From contig DOFS01000605.1 in the NCBI GenBank assembly GCA_003523945.1, forward strand, positions 1-13,559: a DNA stretch of 13,559 bases, read 5' to 3'. This DNA is from Nitrospiraceae bacterium. GTDB lineage: Bacteria > Nitrospirota > Nitrospiria > Nitrospirales > UBA8639. The translations under genes and the position numbers were made by a program. Position 1 is the first letter of the stretch. Each line of letters opens with the position of its first letter. The notes beneath the pieces were generated by a model. That model did no database searches, was not told where the DNA came from, and worked only from the letters and a program-made list of their open reading frames with translations. Shown in pieces: positions 1 through 10,500 of this stretch.

Positions 1-12
1 CGCCTTCGCCAT
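1..12 (-). CDS. tuf: Elongation factor Tu, first four codons only (cut by the window edge)
   Basis: On the minus strand an ATG at 12 to 10 is followed by codons for Ala, Lys and Ala, where the window ends. MAKA is a common EF-Tu beginning. A near-perfect AGGAGG six bases upstream and the position directly after fusA match the conserved rpsL-rpsG-fusA-tuf order. EF-Tu is the GTPase that delivers aminoacyl-tRNA to the ribosomal A site. Only four residues are visible, so the identification rests mainly on context. The gap to the fusA stop is 55 bases and shows no convincing promoter or terminator, so co-transcription with fusA is likely. If this is not tuf, the next candidate in this gene order would be rpsJ, but S10 proteins do not usually start MAKA. 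Confidence 0.8.
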
Positions 13-18
13 GCCCTA

Positions 19-24
19 CCTCCT
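19..24 (-). promoter_or_regulatory. Shine-Dalgarno site of tuf (AGGAGG)
   Basis: A complete AGGAGG on the minus strand lies six bases before the tuf ATG. It is the strongest ribosome binding site in the window together with that of the internal rplL start, as expected for one of the most abundant bacterial proteins. Confidence 0.8.
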
Positions 25-67
25 CTTGATATCCTTGCCTTACCGAATTGGAAAAAACTTAGAAAAA

Positions 68-2149
68 CTATTCCCCTTGATTCTTTTTTATAATTTGCTG
101 AGCCATGAGCTTTGGCACTACCTCATAAGACTCAAACTCCATGCTATAGGTAGCCCGCCCTTGAGTCTTTGATCGTAAATCTGTTGAATACCCGAACATT
201 TCACTCAAAGGAACGGCAGCATCAACAATTTGGGAATTTCCTCTAGCCCGCATTCCGTGAATCTTTCCACGCCGGCTATTCAAATCACCTATAACGTCAC
301 CCATGAAATCCTGAGGAACAAGAACCTCAACCTTCATCACCGGCTCCAACAAGACCAAATCCGCCTTCTGACACGCACTCACTAATGCCATAGAACCGGC
401 AATCTTAAAGGCCATCTCACTGGAGTCAACCTCATGAAAAGAACCGTCGAACAATGTCACACGGAGGTCGCGCAAGGGATACCCTGCAAGAATACCACTC
501 TCCATTCGCTCTCGAACTCCCTTTTCAACTGGAGCGATATATTCCCTTGGAACCGTTCCTCCAACAATTTTATTCACGAACTCTAACCCTACCCCAGACT
601 CAGCCGGCTCAACCCTGAGCCACACATGGCCATACTGCCCACGACCACCCGTTTGCTTTACATACTTTCCCTCTGCTTCCGCTTTTCCTTTGATGGTTTC
701 CCGGTAAGCTACTTGGGGCTTCCCAACATTGGCTTGCACCTTAAACTCCCGAAGAAGACGATCGACGATAATCTCAAGATGCAACTCCCCCATACCAGAA
801 ATAATCGTTTGCCCTGTCTCTTCATCAGATTTCACCTGAAAAGAAGGATCTTCTTGCGCAAGCTTTTCAAGGGAATAGCCCAACTTATCCATATCTTGTT
901 TTGTCTTTGGCTCAACGGCCAAAGAAATAACTGGCTCAGGGAATTTTATAACTTCCAGCAAAATTTGATGCTTTTCATCGCAGAGGGTATCACCCGTCCG
1001 AGTATCCTTAAGTCCAACTGCCGCCGCGATATCACCAGCAGAGACTTCCTCAATCTCCTCACGCTTGTTTGCATGCATCTTCAACAAACGCCCAATTCGC
1101 TCTTTTTTTCCCTTAGCGACGTTATATACGTAGGATCCAGCCGACAACTTACCAGAGTACACCCTAAAGTAAGTCAATTGACCGGAAAATGGATCTGACA
1201 TTATTTTGAAGGCTAAAGCGGAAAAAGGCTCATTACTTTCAGGCTTTCGAGTTATTTCTCCCTCCGTAACAGGATCAATACCGACCACCGGAGGAAGATC
1301 AACAGGGGAAGGAAGATAATCAACTACACCATCCAACAATGGCTGAACACCTTTATTTTTGAATGCCGACCCACAAAAGACGGGATTAATTTCCAAATCT
1401 ATAGTCCCAGCCCTGATGGCTCGCTTAACCTCATCTACCCCTAGAACCTCTCCCGCTAAATAGCGCTCCATCACCGCCTCATCAAATTCAACAACTGCGT
1501 CCAACAACTTTTCGCGGTACTCTTTCGCTAACTCGAGATACTCATCAGGAATTTCCTGAGTAGAATACGCTGCACCAAGAGTCTCGTCATCGAACACCAG
1601 GGCCTTCATGACCAGGAGGTCAATCACCCCTCGAAAACCATCTTCCTTGCCATATGGCAATTGAACCGGAACCGGTTTCGCACCAAGACGATCAACCAAG
1701 GACTGAACGCTTGCAAAAAAATCCGCCCCAACCCGGTCCATCTTATTCATAAATACAATTCTCGGAACCCGATACTTATCTGCTTGCCGCCACACCGTTT
1801 CAGATTGAGGCTCCACACCCTGAACCGAATCAAAAACAGCTACAGCACCATCCAGCACCCTAAGGGATCGCTCCACCTCAATGGTAAAATCAACATGCCC
1901 AGGAGTATCGATAATATTAATTCGATTATCCTTCCAGAAACACGTCGTGGCAGCAGAAGTAATCGTTATACCCCTCTCACGCTCCTGCTCCATCCAGTCC
2001 ATCGTAGCGGCACCCTCATGCACCTCACCAATCTTATGAGAGACACCGGTATAATAGAGAACCCGCTCAGTTGTCGTAGTCTTCCCGGCATCAATATGGG
2101 CCATGATCCCAATATTCCGAGTTCGACTTAATATAAAATCTGTCGCCAC
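68..2149 (-). CDS. fusA: Elongation factor G (translocation GTPase)
   Basis: EF-G is the cytoplasmic GTPase that drives tRNA-mRNA translocation and, with RRF, ribosome recycling. From the GTG at 2149 the protein has 693 residues, the usual EF-G length. Visible motifs are the G1 P-loop AHIDAGKT (about 17-24), G2 RGITIT (59-64), G3 DTPGH (81-85, with the catalytic His), G4 NKMD (135-138) and G5 GSAFKN (260-265). Domain IV carries the conserved QYGHVW segment (about 505-510), and the C-terminal domain ends in the typical YEVVP region. The frame stays open to a TTG at 2167, but GTG 2149 is preferred: GAGGG lies four bases upstream, and the resulting start [15 protein letters not shown] has the normal distance to the P-loop. 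The stop is TAG. The gene lies 113 bases after rpsG and 55 bases before tuf, in the str operon. I see no truncation or odd residue. Confidence 0.97.
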   Translation of the reverse strand: MATDFILSRTRNIGIMAHIDAGKTTTTERVLYYTGVSHKIGEVHEGAATMDWMEQERERGITITSAATTCFWKDNRINIIDTPGHVDFTIEVERSLRVLDGAVAVFDSVQGVEPQSETVWRQADKYRVPRIVFMNKMDRVGADFFASVQSLVDRLGAKPVPVQLPYGKEDGFRGVIDLLVMKALVFDDETLGAAYSTQEIPDEYLELAKEYREKLLDAVVEFDEAVMERYLAGEVLGVDEVKRAIRAGTIDLEINPVFCGSAFKNKGVQPLLDGVVDYLPSPVDLPPVVGIDPVTEGEITRKPESNEPFSALAFKIMSDPFSGQLTYFRVYSGKLSAGSYVYNVAKGKKERIGRLLKMHANKREEIEEVSAGDIAAAVGLKDTRTGDTLCDEKHQILLEVIKFPEPVISLAVEPKTKQDMDKLGYSLEKLAQEDPSFQVKSDEETGQTIISGMGELHLEIIVDRLLREFKVQANVGKPQVAYRETIKGKAEAEGKYVKQTGGRGQYGHVWLRVEPAESGVGLEFVNKIVGGTVPREYIAPVEKGVRERMESGILAGYPLRDLRVTLFDGSFHEVDSSEMAFKIAGSMALVSACQKADLVLLEPVMKVEVLVPQDFMGDVIGDLNSRRGKIHGMRARGNSQIVDAAVPLSEMFGYSTDLRSKTQGRATYSMEFESYEVVPKLMAQQIIKKNQGE

Positions 2150-2262
2150 AAATCCCTCACACAACAATGCAGCTAAATGCCATACTCACAATATGAATCA
2201 GGGAACAAAGACCCGCCCAACTCACAACAAGATAAAGCCCATACAACACGAAAACACAATTT
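2150..2262 (-). other. rpsG-fusA intergenic gap of 113 bases, no identified element
   Basis: This gap holds the fusA ribosome binding site near its 3' end. I looked for sigma70-type promoters on the minus strand and found only weak matches, for example TTGTGT, 17 bases, TTTATC. There is no hairpin followed by a T-run, so transcription probably continues from rpsG into fusA. Confidence 0.5.
2154..2158 (-). promoter_or_regulatory. Shine-Dalgarno site that decides the GTG start of fusA
   Basis: GAGGG on the minus strand is four bases upstream of GTG 2149. A start at the upstream TTG (2167) would place this sequence inside the coding region and would add six residues not usual in EF-G, so the GTG is the better start. 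Confidence 0.65.
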
Positions 2263-2733
2263 TTACCATCGGTAATGAGCGAAAGCCCTATTCGCTTCAG
2301 CCATCCGATGCGTCTCATCCCGTTTTTTTACAGCAGACCCGTTATTGTTGGCAGCATCCATCAACTCGGCCGCCAACTTCTCCCTCATACTCTTACCACT
2401 GCGCGCCAGAGCGCTTTGCTTAATCCACCTCAATGCCAGAGCCACCTGCCGAACCGGACGGATTTCAACAGGAACCTGATAAGATGCCCCACCCACCCTT
2501 CTTGACTTCACCTCTACCATCGGCTTGACATTTCCCAGCGCAGCATGAAAAACCTTAAGCGGCTCATCACCAGTTTTATCCCTGACGATGTCAAATGCCC
2601 CATAACACACTCTTTCCGCCGTACTCTTTTTTCCGTCCTGCAGAAGGATATTCAAAAATCTCCCCACAACCTGATCCTTATACCTTGCATCTTGGACTAC
2701 CTTTTGACGAAGAACGAGTGGCCTACGTGGCAT
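2263..2733 (-). CDS. rpsG: 30S ribosomal protein S7
   Basis: S7 is a primary 16S rRNA binder that nucleates assembly of the 3' (head) domain and lines the E site. The protein has 156 residues, the standard length for bacterial S7. It starts MPRRPLVLRQ and carries the family signature around residues 76-92 (KSRRVGGASYQVPVEIRP), the beta-hairpin region that touches the E-site tRNA. The C-terminal helix ends AFAHYRW as in other S7 proteins. The start is ATG 2733, with AGGGG five bases upstream, and the stop is TAA. The gene follows rpsL by 64 bases. In E. coli S7 represses its own operon by binding the rpsL-rpsG spacer. The spacer here is short and AT-rich, and I cannot recognise the same structure. 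Confidence 0.98.
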   Translation of the reverse strand: MPRRPLVLRQKVVQDARYKDQVVGRFLNILLQDGKKSTAERVCYGAFDIVRDKTGDEPLKVFHAALGNVKPMVEVKSRRVGGASYQVPVEIRPVRQVALALRWIKQSALARSGKSMREKLAAELMDAANNNGSAVKKRDETHRMAEANRAFAHYRW

Positions 2734-2737
2734 TTTT

Positions 2738-2743
2738 TCCCCT
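2738..2743 (-). promoter_or_regulatory. Shine-Dalgarno site of rpsG (AGGGGA)
   Basis: The purine-rich AGGGGA sits just before a run of A residues leading into ATG 2733. The spacing is four to five bases, which is adequate. It supports the annotated start. Confidence 0.6.
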
Positions 2744-2797
2744 AAAAAATTAACGATTTTAAAATTAAATCAGCGAAGGTAAAAGCGCAAAAGCTTA

Positions 2798-3169
2798 CTA
2801 CTTGGGGCGCTTTGCACCATACTTTGATCGCCCCTGCTTTCGATTAGCAACCCCAACAGCATCCAAGGCCCCACGAACCATATGATACCTAACACCCGGA
2901 AGGTCCTTTACCCGGCCGCCCCTTACCAAAACAATAGAATGCTCCTGGAGGTTATGACCCATCCCAGGTATGTAGGCAGTCACCTCTAGACCGGTAGTTA
3001 ATCTTACCCTGGCCACTTTTCTCAGTGCAGAGTTGGGCTTCTTTGGGGTTGTTGTATACACACGAAGACACACACCCCTCCGTTGAGGGCACCTATTCAA
3101 GGCCGAACTTTTACTTTTTTCTTTAATAGCCTTACGGCCGACTCGTATTAACTGGTTAACTGTAGGCAT
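2798..3169 (-). CDS. rpsL: 30S ribosomal protein S12
   Basis: S12 sits at the decoding centre, where it controls accuracy and contacts EF-Tu and EF-G. The protein has 123 residues, typical of the family, and begins [13 protein letters not shown]. The loop [17 protein letters not shown] (about 39-55) has Lys43, and the loop [13 protein letters not shown] (about 84-96) has Lys88. These are the two lysines whose substitution gives streptomycin resistance in other bacteria, and both are wild type here. Asp89 is the residue that carries the methylthio modification in E. coli and is present. The start is ATG 3169 with only a weak GGA six bases upstream. The stop is TAG. This is the first gene after the candidate promoter at 3231-3259 and the head of the str gene group. 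Confidence 0.98.
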   Translation of the reverse strand: MPTVNQLIRVGRKAIKEKSKSSALNRCPQRRGVCLRVYTTTPKKPNSALRKVARVRLTTGLEVTAYIPGMGHNLQEHSIVLVRGGRVKDLPGVRYHMVRGALDAVGVANRKQGRSKYGAKRPK

Positions 3170-3230
3170 TATAATTCCAATTACTTTTTTGAATTTTCTA
3201 AATCAATAATTAATTGAGGCGAACCGAATG

Positions 3231-3259
3231 ATCTTATAGATTCATTTTCGTTATGTCAA
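3231..3259 (-). promoter_or_regulatory. Candidate sigma70-type promoter for rpsL-rpsG-fusA-tuf
   Basis: On the minus strand a perfect TTGACA (3259 to 3254) is followed after 17 bases by TAAGAT (3236 to 3231), which matches TATAAT at four of six positions. Transcription would start near 3223-3225 and give a leader of about 55 bases before the rpsL ATG. The bases upstream of the -35 box are AT-rich (TAATTTTAAAAT) and could act as an UP element. No other non-coding gap in this window has a match this good. The call is by inspection only. Confidence 0.65.
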
Positions 3260-3262
3260 GAT

Positions 3263-3285
3263 GGCCAATCATTTTAAAATTAGCC
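3263..3285 (-). other. Inverted repeat just after the rpoC stop (weak terminator or processing hairpin)
   Basis: On the minus strand GGCTAAT and ATTGGCC can form a seven-pair stem (one G-U pair) around a nine-base AT-rich loop, starting eight bases after the rpoC stop codon. No T-run follows, because the next bases run into the TTGACA box. It is therefore not a classical intrinsic terminator. It could slow or process read-through RNA between rpoC and rpsL. Confidence 0.4.
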
Positions 3286-3292
3286 TTTAATG

Positions 3293-6200
3293 TCATTTTT
3301 CACTTGACGAATGAATTTTATTGAAACTTATTTGGTCTTCCGTAGACAGAGCCACATCTTCGGTTCGCTTTGGAACAAATGTTTCGCGATACTCCCCCCA
3401 GCCTGTTCCTGCCGGAATCAACCTGCCGACAATCACATTCTCTTTTAAACCACGAAGATCATCGGTACGACCATTAATTGCAGCCTCGGTAAGCACCCGA
3501 GTTGTCTCCTGGAAAGAAGCCCCAGAAATAAAGCTGTCAGTGCTAAGGGATGCTTTTGTGATTCCCAACAAGACAGGCTTGCCTAAAGCGGGCTGCCCAC
3601 CTTCGGAAAGGACCCTCTCATTCTCATCATCAAAGGCAGATTTATTGACCTGAGTTCCAGGCAAAAATGAACTATCGCCGGCATCTTCAATTCTCACCTT
3701 TTTCAGCATTTGCCGCGTGATGACCTCAATGTGTTTATCATTAATCACAACTCCCTGAAGACGGTAAACCTCTTGCACTTCATCAACAAGATACTTTTGC
3801 AATTCTCTAGGTCCCAAGACGCTTAAAATATCATGGGGATTAGCAGACCCATCCATCAATGGCTCCCCAGCTCTTACCCAATCCCCTTCATGGACGTTTA
3901 CGTGTCGTCCACGCGGAATAAAATATTCCTTCACATCACCAATCTTGTTATCTACGACAACCTTACGGAGGCCCTTTACAAATCCGCCAAAAGAAACCTC
4001 ACCGTCAATTTCGGTGACCACTGCATGTTCCTTGGGTTTTCTTGCTTCAAACAATTCAGCTACCCGCGGCAACCCGCCGGTGATATCTTTTGTTTTTGTT
4101 GTTTCTCTAGGAATTTTTGCCAACACATCACCTGGAGAGACCAATGAGCCTTTTTCAACAAAAATATGAGCCCCTACCGGCAAAAGGTAACGCGCCGGTG
4201 ATCCAGAAGAAAGCTTTGCTGTTTTTCCTGATTCGTCCTTAACAGATAATCGTGGCCGCAAATTCGTCCCGGCCTGCTCAATGACCACGCGCCGAGATAA
4301 ACCTGTGACTTCATCCACCTCTTCCTTCATGGTGACTCCTTCGGCTATGTCACCGAATGCCACCCTACCACCAACTTCAGTCAGAATGGTGAGGGAATAC
4401 GGATCCCACTCAACAAATTTCTGTCCAATTTCGACCTTTCCTCCATCTGGGACTTTTATCTTACCTCCATACACTACCGGATATTTTTCCCGTTCACGGC
4501 CAGTTTCATCACAAACCGCAACTTTGCCATTTCTTACCATTACGACCCAATCCCCCTGCCGGGTCTTCACCGCCATGTTGGGATTATAAAAATCTGCATT
4601 TTTCTTGGCATCGAAACTTAAAAATTTAATCGTTCCATCATGCTTGGATGCTAGAACCGTTTGCTCGACAACCTTACTGGCCGTTCCTCCAATATGAAAG
4701 GTCCGCATAGTTAACTGAGTCCCTGGCTCCCCAATGGACTGAGCCGCAATGACCCCAACAGGCTCACCTTTTTCTACAAGTCGGCCACGCGCCAAATCTC
4801 TCCCGTAGCACTTGGCGCAGACCCCCCATCGAGATTGGCATGTGAGGACCGAACGAATCTTCACATGATCAATTCCAGCCTCTACAATGGTCTTACAAAG
4901 GTCTTCCTCTAACTCTTCATGAGCTTTAACAATAATTTCTTGCGTAACAGGATCGTGCACATCCTCTGCGGTTAACCGCCCAAGAATACGCTCATCCAGG
5001 GGTTGAATCACTTCCCCTCCTTCAACTAACGCCGAAACAATAATTCCGTCCGTTGTCAAGCAATCCGGCTCACTGATAATCACATCCTGGGCCGCATCTA
5101 CAAGGCGCCTGGTGAGGTATCCGGAATTGGCGGTCTTGAGTGCTGTATCGGCCAATCCCTTCCGTGCTCCATGAGTCGAGATGAAATACTGCAATACAGT
5201 GAGACCCTCTCGGAAATTTGCAGTAATGGGAGTTTCAATAATTTCTCCCGAAGGCTTGGCCATGAGCCCGCGCATTCCCCCCAATTGCCGAATCTGCTGC
5301 GAACTGCCACGAGCACCTGAATCCGCCATCATATAAATTGGATTAAGGCCTTCTGCGGCACCTCGTCCGCCTCCCTCTTTAATTTCCTTCATCATTTCAA
5401 TGGCAACTTCCTCGCCAACATGGGCCCAAATATCGATAACTTTGTTGTACCTCTCCCCATTGGTGATCAATCCCTCACTGTATTGGTCCTGAACTTGGGA
5501 AACATCTCCTTTGGCCCGCTCGATTAACTCTTTTTTGCGAGAAGGAATATGCATATTATCGATACAAATGGAAACACCTGCTTTGGTGGCATAGGAGAAT
5601 CCCAAATCTTTTAATTGATCAAGCATGACAACTACTTCATGCAAACCGGCTTGACGATACACACGATCAATCAGTTTCGTCAGTTCTTTTTTCGTCATAA
5701 GCTGATTTACATGTGAAAAAGGCATACTGGTTGGCAAAACCTCAGAAAGAATCACTCGTCCAACCGTCGTATCAATCATATCTCCATCAATTCGTACTTT
5801 TATCCTCGCCTGCTCTTCAACTTCCTGGGAATCATAGGCAATTCGAACTTCATCTGTAGACGAAAAGATCTTCCCCTCCCCACGGGCCCCGTCACGATCC
5901 TTGGTCAACCAATAACACCCTAAGACCATATCCTGAGAGGGGATAGATAATGGTCGCCCATTGGCGGGTGAAAGAACATTATTTGCCGCCATCATTAATA
6001 CCCGAGCTTCAATTTGGGCTTCCACTGAAAGCGGAACATGTACAGCCATTTGATCCCCATCAAAGTCAGCATTAAAGGCTGCACAGACTAACGGATGGAG
6101 CCGAATGGCTTTCCCTTCTACCAAAATAGGATCAAAAGCCTGAATTCCCAGACGATGAAGAGTTGGCGCACGATTCAGCATAACGGGATGCTCTCGAATA

Positions 6201-7447
6201 ACCTCATCAAGAACATCCCAGACTTCTGGACGCTCCTTTTCGACCAAGCGCTTAGCACTTTTTATTGTGGTTGCTGCTCCACGCTCTTCCAGCTTATGGA
6301 AGATAAACGGCTTAAATAATTCCAAAGCCATTTTCTTGGGCAACCCGCATTGGTTTAGCCGTAATTCTGGACCAACTACAATCACCGAACGCCCGGAGTA
6401 ATCCACACGTTTTCCAAGAAGATTCTGCCTAAATCGCCCCTGTTTTCCTTTGAGCATATCGCTTAAAGACTTCAGCGGACGCTTATTGGCGCCACGGATG
6501 ACCCGGCCACGACGCCCATTATCAAACAACGCGTCAACCGCTTCCTGAAGCATTCGCATTTCATTGCGGATAATGACACCGGGAGCCTTCAATTCCACCA
6601 ATCGTTTTAGACGGTTATTGCGATTAATCACTCGACGATACAGGTCATTAAGATCTGAAGTAGCGAACCGCCCCCCATCCAACGGCACCAGTGGGCGAAG
6701 CTCAGGTGGCAAAACCGGAATGGCATCCATAATCATCCATTCTGGATTATTTCCTGATTTATGGAACGCCTCAATTACCTTCAATCGTTTCGTAAGTTTT
6801 TTCCCAACAGCCGCGGACGTCGTACTCTTAATCTTGACATGCCGTTCATCCCACAAAGCGTTAATATCCACCTTGCGCAATAATTCCCGAATAGCTTCGG
6901 CCCCAATACCCACTTTAAAAGAATTGGCCCCATATTCCTCGACGCACTCACGATATCTTTCCTCAGTCAGGAGCTCTCTTTCTTTCAAATTCGTATTGCC
7001 AGTATCCAAGACCACGTACGCCTCAAAATACAGGATTTTCTCCAACTGCTTTAAACTCATATCCAAAAGAATGCCAATCCGGCTGGGCACACCCTTGAGA
7101 AACCAGATGTGAGCAACCGGAGCAGCCAATTCGATATGGCCCATTCTTTCGCGTCGAACTTTCGACTGGATGACTTCCACCCCGCATTTATCACACACAA
7201 TCCCACGGTGCTTCATCCGTTTGTATTTACCGCAATTACATTCCCAATCTTTGGTTGGACCGAATATTTTCGCGCAAAACAGGCCATCCCGTTCAGGCTT
7301 AAAGGACCGATAGTTAATAGTCTCAGGCTTTTTTACCTCGCCATAAGACCACGAGCGAATCTTCTCAGGGGAAGCGATACGAATTCGCATGGCATCAAAT
7401 GAAACCGCATCACGAGGTTTTTCAAAAAGCGAATAGATACTATCCAA
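3293..7447 (-). CDS. rpoC: DNA-directed RNA polymerase subunit beta'
   Basis: beta' carries the RNA polymerase active site and much of the DNA clamp. The protein has 1384 residues. In order it shows the N-terminal zinc site (Cys70, Cys72, Cys85, Cys88), the catalytic NADFDGD (459-465, magnesium aspartates 461, 463 and 465), the bridge helix around 754-784 ([18 protein letters not shown]), the second zinc site (Cys796, Cys870, Cys877, Cys880), and the trigger loop from [18 protein letters not shown] (904-921). About 190 residues separate the two halves of the trigger loop before [17 protein letters not shown], an SI3-like insertion. The start is TTG 7447, with GGAGG seven bases upstream, and the resulting [11 protein letters not shown] matches the usual beta' beginning. 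The stop is TGA. It lies 53 bases after rpoB, and both subunits are made from the same transcript. All catalytic residues are intact. Confidence 0.98.
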   Translation of the reverse strand: MDSIYSLFEKPRDAVSFDAMRIRIASPEKIRSWSYGEVKKPETINYRSFKPERDGLFCAKIFGPTKDWECNCGKYKRMKHRGIVCDKCGVEVIQSKVRRERMGHIELAAPVAHIWFLKGVPSRIGILLDMSLKQLEKILYFEAYVVLDTGNTNLKERELLTEERYRECVEEYGANSFKVGIGAEAIRELLRKVDINALWDERHVKIKSTTSAAVGKKLTKRLKVIEAFHKSGNNPEWMIMDAIPVLPPELRPLVPLDGGRFATSDLNDLYRRVINRNNRLKRLVELKAPGVIIRNEMRMLQEAVDALFDNGRRGRVIRGANKRPLKSLSDMLKGKQGRFRQNLLGKRVDYSGRSVIVVGPELRLNQCGLPKKMALELFKPFIFHKLEERGAATTIKSAKRLVEKERPEVWDVLDEVIREHPVMLNRAPTLHRLGIQAFDPILVEGKAIRLHPLVCAAFNADFDGDQMAVHVPLSVEAQIEARVLMMAANNVLSPANGRPLSIPSQDMVLGCYWLTKDRDGARGEGKIFSSTDEVRIAYDSQEVEEQARIKVRIDGDMIDTTVGRVILSEVLPTSMPFSHVNQLMTKKELTKLIDRVYRQAGLHEVVVMLDQLKDLGFSYATKAGVSICIDNMHIPSRKKELIERAKGDVSQVQDQYSEGLITNGERYNKVIDIWAHVGEEVAIEMMKEIKEGGGRGAAEGLNPIYMMADSGARGSSQQIRQLGGMRGLMAKPSGEIIETPITANFREGLTVLQYFISTHGARKGLADTALKTANSGYLTRRLVDAAQDVIISEPDCLTTDGIIVSALVEGGEVIQPLDERILGRLTAEDVHDPVTQEIIVKAHEELEEDLCKTIVEAGIDHVKIRSVLTCQSRWGVCAKCYGRDLARGRLVEKGEPVGVIAAQSIGEPGTQLTMRTFHIGGTASKVVEQTVLASKHDGTIKFLSFDAKKNADFYNPNMAVKTRQGDWVVMVRNGKVAVCDETGREREKYPVVYGGKIKVPDGGKVEIGQKFVEWDPYSLTILTEVGGRVAFGDIAEGVTMKEEVDEVTGLSRRVVIEQAGTNLRPRLSVKDESGKTAKLSSGSPARYLLPVGAHIFVEKGSLVSPGDVLAKIPRETTKTKDITGGLPRVAELFEARKPKEHAVVTEIDGEVSFGGFVKGLRKVVVDNKIGDVKEYFIPRGRHVNVHEGDWVRAGEPLMDGSANPHDILSVLGPRELQKYLVDEVQEVYRLQGVVINDKHIEVITRQMLKKVRIEDAGDSSFLPGTQVNKSAFDDENERVLSEGGQPALGKPVLLGITKASLSTDSFISGASFQETTRVLTEAAINGRTDDLRGLKENVIVGRLIPAGTGWGEYRETFVPKRTEDVALSTEDQISFNKIHSSSEK

Positions 7448-7454
7448 GTTCGTT

Positions 7455-7459
7455 CCTCC
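7455..7459 (-). promoter_or_regulatory. Shine-Dalgarno site supporting the TTG start of rpoC
   Basis: GGAGG on the minus strand is seven bases before TTG 7447. No ATG or GTG in this frame lies nearby at a better distance, and the N-terminus produced aligns with known beta' proteins, so the rare TTG start is well supported. Confidence 0.75.
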
Positions 7460-7500
7460 GATTATGTTGAATGATGGGACCGCACAACCACGCTAATTTT

Positions 7501-10500
7501 CTAATCAGCAGATTTGATCAACTCCACATCCAACCCTAAACTTTGCAATTCCTTCACTAGGACGTTAAAGGACTCCGGAAGACCAGGTTCCAGAAAGTTC
7601 TCACCTTTCACGATTGCTTCATACATTCGAGACCGTCCCGGCACATCATCTGATTTCACGGTCAAAAATTCCTGCAAGGTGGAAGCTGCCCCATATGCCT
7701 GCAGAGCCCATACCTCCATCTCCCCTAAACGCTGACCACCAAATTGAGCCTTTCCTCCAAGAGGTTGCTGCGTTACCAAAGAATATGGTCCGATTGAGCG
7801 AGCGTGAATCTTATCGTCCACCAAATGGTGGAGTTTCAACATATACATGTATCCCACCGTGACCGGACTCTTAAATGGTTCGCCTGTCCGGCCATCATAA
7901 ACCACCGATTGTCCTGACTCAGGAAGGTTCGCTTTTTTCAATAATTCCTTGATTTCCTTTTCCGATGCTCCATCGAATACCGGAGTTTCTACCTGAATTC
8001 CTAAAGCTTTTGCCGCCCAGCCCAAATGAGTCTCAAGAATTTGCCCCACATTCATTCGAGAGGGAACCCCCAACGGGTTCAAAACGATCTGAACAGGGGT
8101 TCCATCCGGGAGATACGGCATATCCTCTTCAGCCATAATTCGAGAAACGACACCCTTATTCCCATGGCGCCCGGCCATTTTATCGCCCACCGCAATTTTT
8201 CTTTTAATCGCTAAATACACCTTGACCAGCTTAATAACCCCGGGAGGCAATTCATCGCCACGTCGAAGACGACCAACTTTTTCATCGTATTGTGTCTGTA
8301 AGATTTCAATTTGGTCTTTCGCTTCCCGTTCAATTTCATCCAACTTTTTTTGTTCTTCAGCGTCGGCCAGAATCACCCGACGCGCATCATCATCAGATAA
8401 CTTGCGAAGAACTTCTGCGGTAATACGGCCCTTTTTCTTTAAAATCACTTCTCCACTATCAGGATCCATTAAATCCCGTCCGACAAATTGGCCAAGCAAT
8501 AGCTTCCGAATCTTACGATTCCGTTCTTCTTCGATGATCCGCAATTCTTCTTGGTAGTCCCGCTCGACTTTGACCCGATCATCGGTCTCAATCGTCCGGG
8601 ACCGCTCATCTTTATCTACGCCTTTTCTGGAGAAGATCTTGACATCCACGACAATACCTTCAATGCCTGGAGGAACCTGGAGGGAGGTATCCTTCACATC
8701 TCCAGCCTTTTCCCCAAAAATCGCACGCAATAATTTTTCCTCCGGCGTTAACTGTGTCTCTCCTTTTGGCGTGACTTTTCCAACAAGAATATCGCCGGGT
8801 TTGACTTCCGCACCAATTCGTACGATGCCACTTTCATCCAAATTTCGAAGAGCCTCTTCCCCAAGATTAGGAATGTCCCGGGTAATTTCTTCTTTTCCCA
8901 ATTTAGTGTCCCGCGCCTCGACCTCAAACTCCTCGATATGAATAGATGTAAAGACATCTTCTTTGACTAATTTCTCACTTAAAAGAATGGCATCTTCATA
9001 GTTGTACCCACCCCATGGCATAAAGGCGACTAATATATTTTTCCCCAATGCCAACTCTCCTCGATCCATAGCTGGACCATCCGCTAATACTTGACCTTGC
9101 TTGACGGGTTGCCCAATTCGAACAATGGGGGTTTGTGTGATACAAGTATTTTGATTCGTGCGCTGGAATTTGATCAAGTCATACGAATCCAGGATTCTTG
9201 ATCCCTTTTTCTTGTCATCCTTTTCCTTGAGTCCCGTTCTCACCACTATTCGCCTCGCATCTACCGACTCAACAATTCCATCTCGTTGAGCGATAGCCAA
9301 ATATCCAGAATCTCTCGCGACAACGGCTTCCATGCCCGTTCCCACCAAAGGTGCCTCACTTTTGATGGTGGGTACTGCCTGGCGTTGCATATTCGACCCC
9401 ATAAGCGCACGATTTGCGTCATCATGTTCTAAAAATGGAATTAACGCAGTCGCCACACTCACCACCTGCTTTGGAGAAACATCAAGATAGTCCACTTTAT
9501 CTGGAGTGGTAGTCACAAATTCCCCTGCTTCTCTGGCCGTAATCGTCTCTGAGGTGAGCGTCCCCTCTTTATTCATTGCTGAGTTAGCTTGAGCGATGAC
9601 CACCTGGTCTCCATCCAATGGCGAGAGAAACTCAACGTCGTCTGTTACGCGACCTTTTCTAACCTTTCGAAAAGGCGCCTCAATAAACCCAAACTCATTG
9701 ATTCGAGCGTACGTCGCCAATGAGGTAATCAACCCAATATTTGGTCCTTCCGGCGTTTCAATAGGGCAAATTCGACTATAGTGAGACGGATGAACGTCCC
9801 GCACTTCAAATCCAGCACGTTCCCTGGTCAACCCTCCTGGCCCTAAAGCCGACAGCCTTCGCTTGTGGGTGATTTCGGCCAACGGGTTCGTTTGATCCAT
9901 AAACTGCGACAGCTGACTACCGGCAAAAAACTCCTTTATGGCACCAACTATTGGCTTGGCATTGATCAGGTCATGAGGCAACACCGTTTCCATGTCTAGC
10001 AGATTCATCCGCTCCTTAATGCTTCGCTCCATTCTAGCCAGACCAATGCGTATTTGATTTTCCAACAACTCACCAACTGATCGAACACGTCGATTGCCTA
10101 GATGGTCGATATCATCAACAGCACCTTTTCCGGCTTTGAGGTCCACCAAACATCTCACTACTTCGACAATGTCTTGGGCGGATAAAGTCCGTTGCTCCAG
10201 AGGCAAATCAAGGTTAAACCGCTTGTTCATCTTTAATCGACCAACGGGGGAAAGGTCATATCGCTTAGGATTCAAAAAGAGATTTTCGAACAACAACTTT
10301 GCGGACTCAATAGAGGGCATCTCACCTGGCCGAAGCCGTTTATAGATTTCCACCCAGGCTTCTTCTTTTGAATTGGTCCGTTCTGCTTCCAACGTATCCA
10401 GAATGACAGGGCTGGTCGTGGGACTATCAAGATAAATAACCTTAAAACCTTCAACCCCGCTTTCGAGAATCCGTTCCATCACGGGTGCCGTGAGTCGTTG

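Noticed and set aside
10..67. Terminator or promoter between fusA and tuf
   Set aside because: There is a T-run on the minus strand just after the fusA stop, but no stem precedes it, and no -35/-10 pair is recognisable.
626..1198. Plus-strand open frame of 190 codons opposite fusA
   Set aside because: It lies entirely antisense to conserved EF-G coding sequence, has no ribosome binding site of note and no recognisable domain. It is a shadow frame.
2165..2167. TTG 2167 as the start of fusA
   Set aside because: It would add six residues not seen in EF-G and place the Shine-Dalgarno sequence inside the coding region. GTG 2149 fits better.
2150..2262. Possible promoter in the rpsG-fusA gap (TTGTGT, 17 bases, TTTATC)
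   Set aside because: The -35 match is only three of six and the -10 is poor. Random AT-rich spacer sequence would give this.
2103..2423. Plus-strand frame of 106 codons spanning the rpsG-fusA gap
   Set aside because: It overlaps two conserved genes on the other strand, is rich in His, Pro and Asn as expected for a shadow, and resembles no protein family I know.
6564..7112. Plus-strand open frame of 182 codons opposite rpoC
   Set aside because: It is antisense to the conserved N-terminal half of beta', with a Ser/Arg/Thr-rich composition typical of a reverse-frame shadow.
8282..8560. Charged, coiled-coil-like stretch in rpoB as a possible foreign insertion
   Set aside because: This region matches the position and character of the known lineage-specific beta insertion, is in frame, and has normal base use, so it is an inherited domain.
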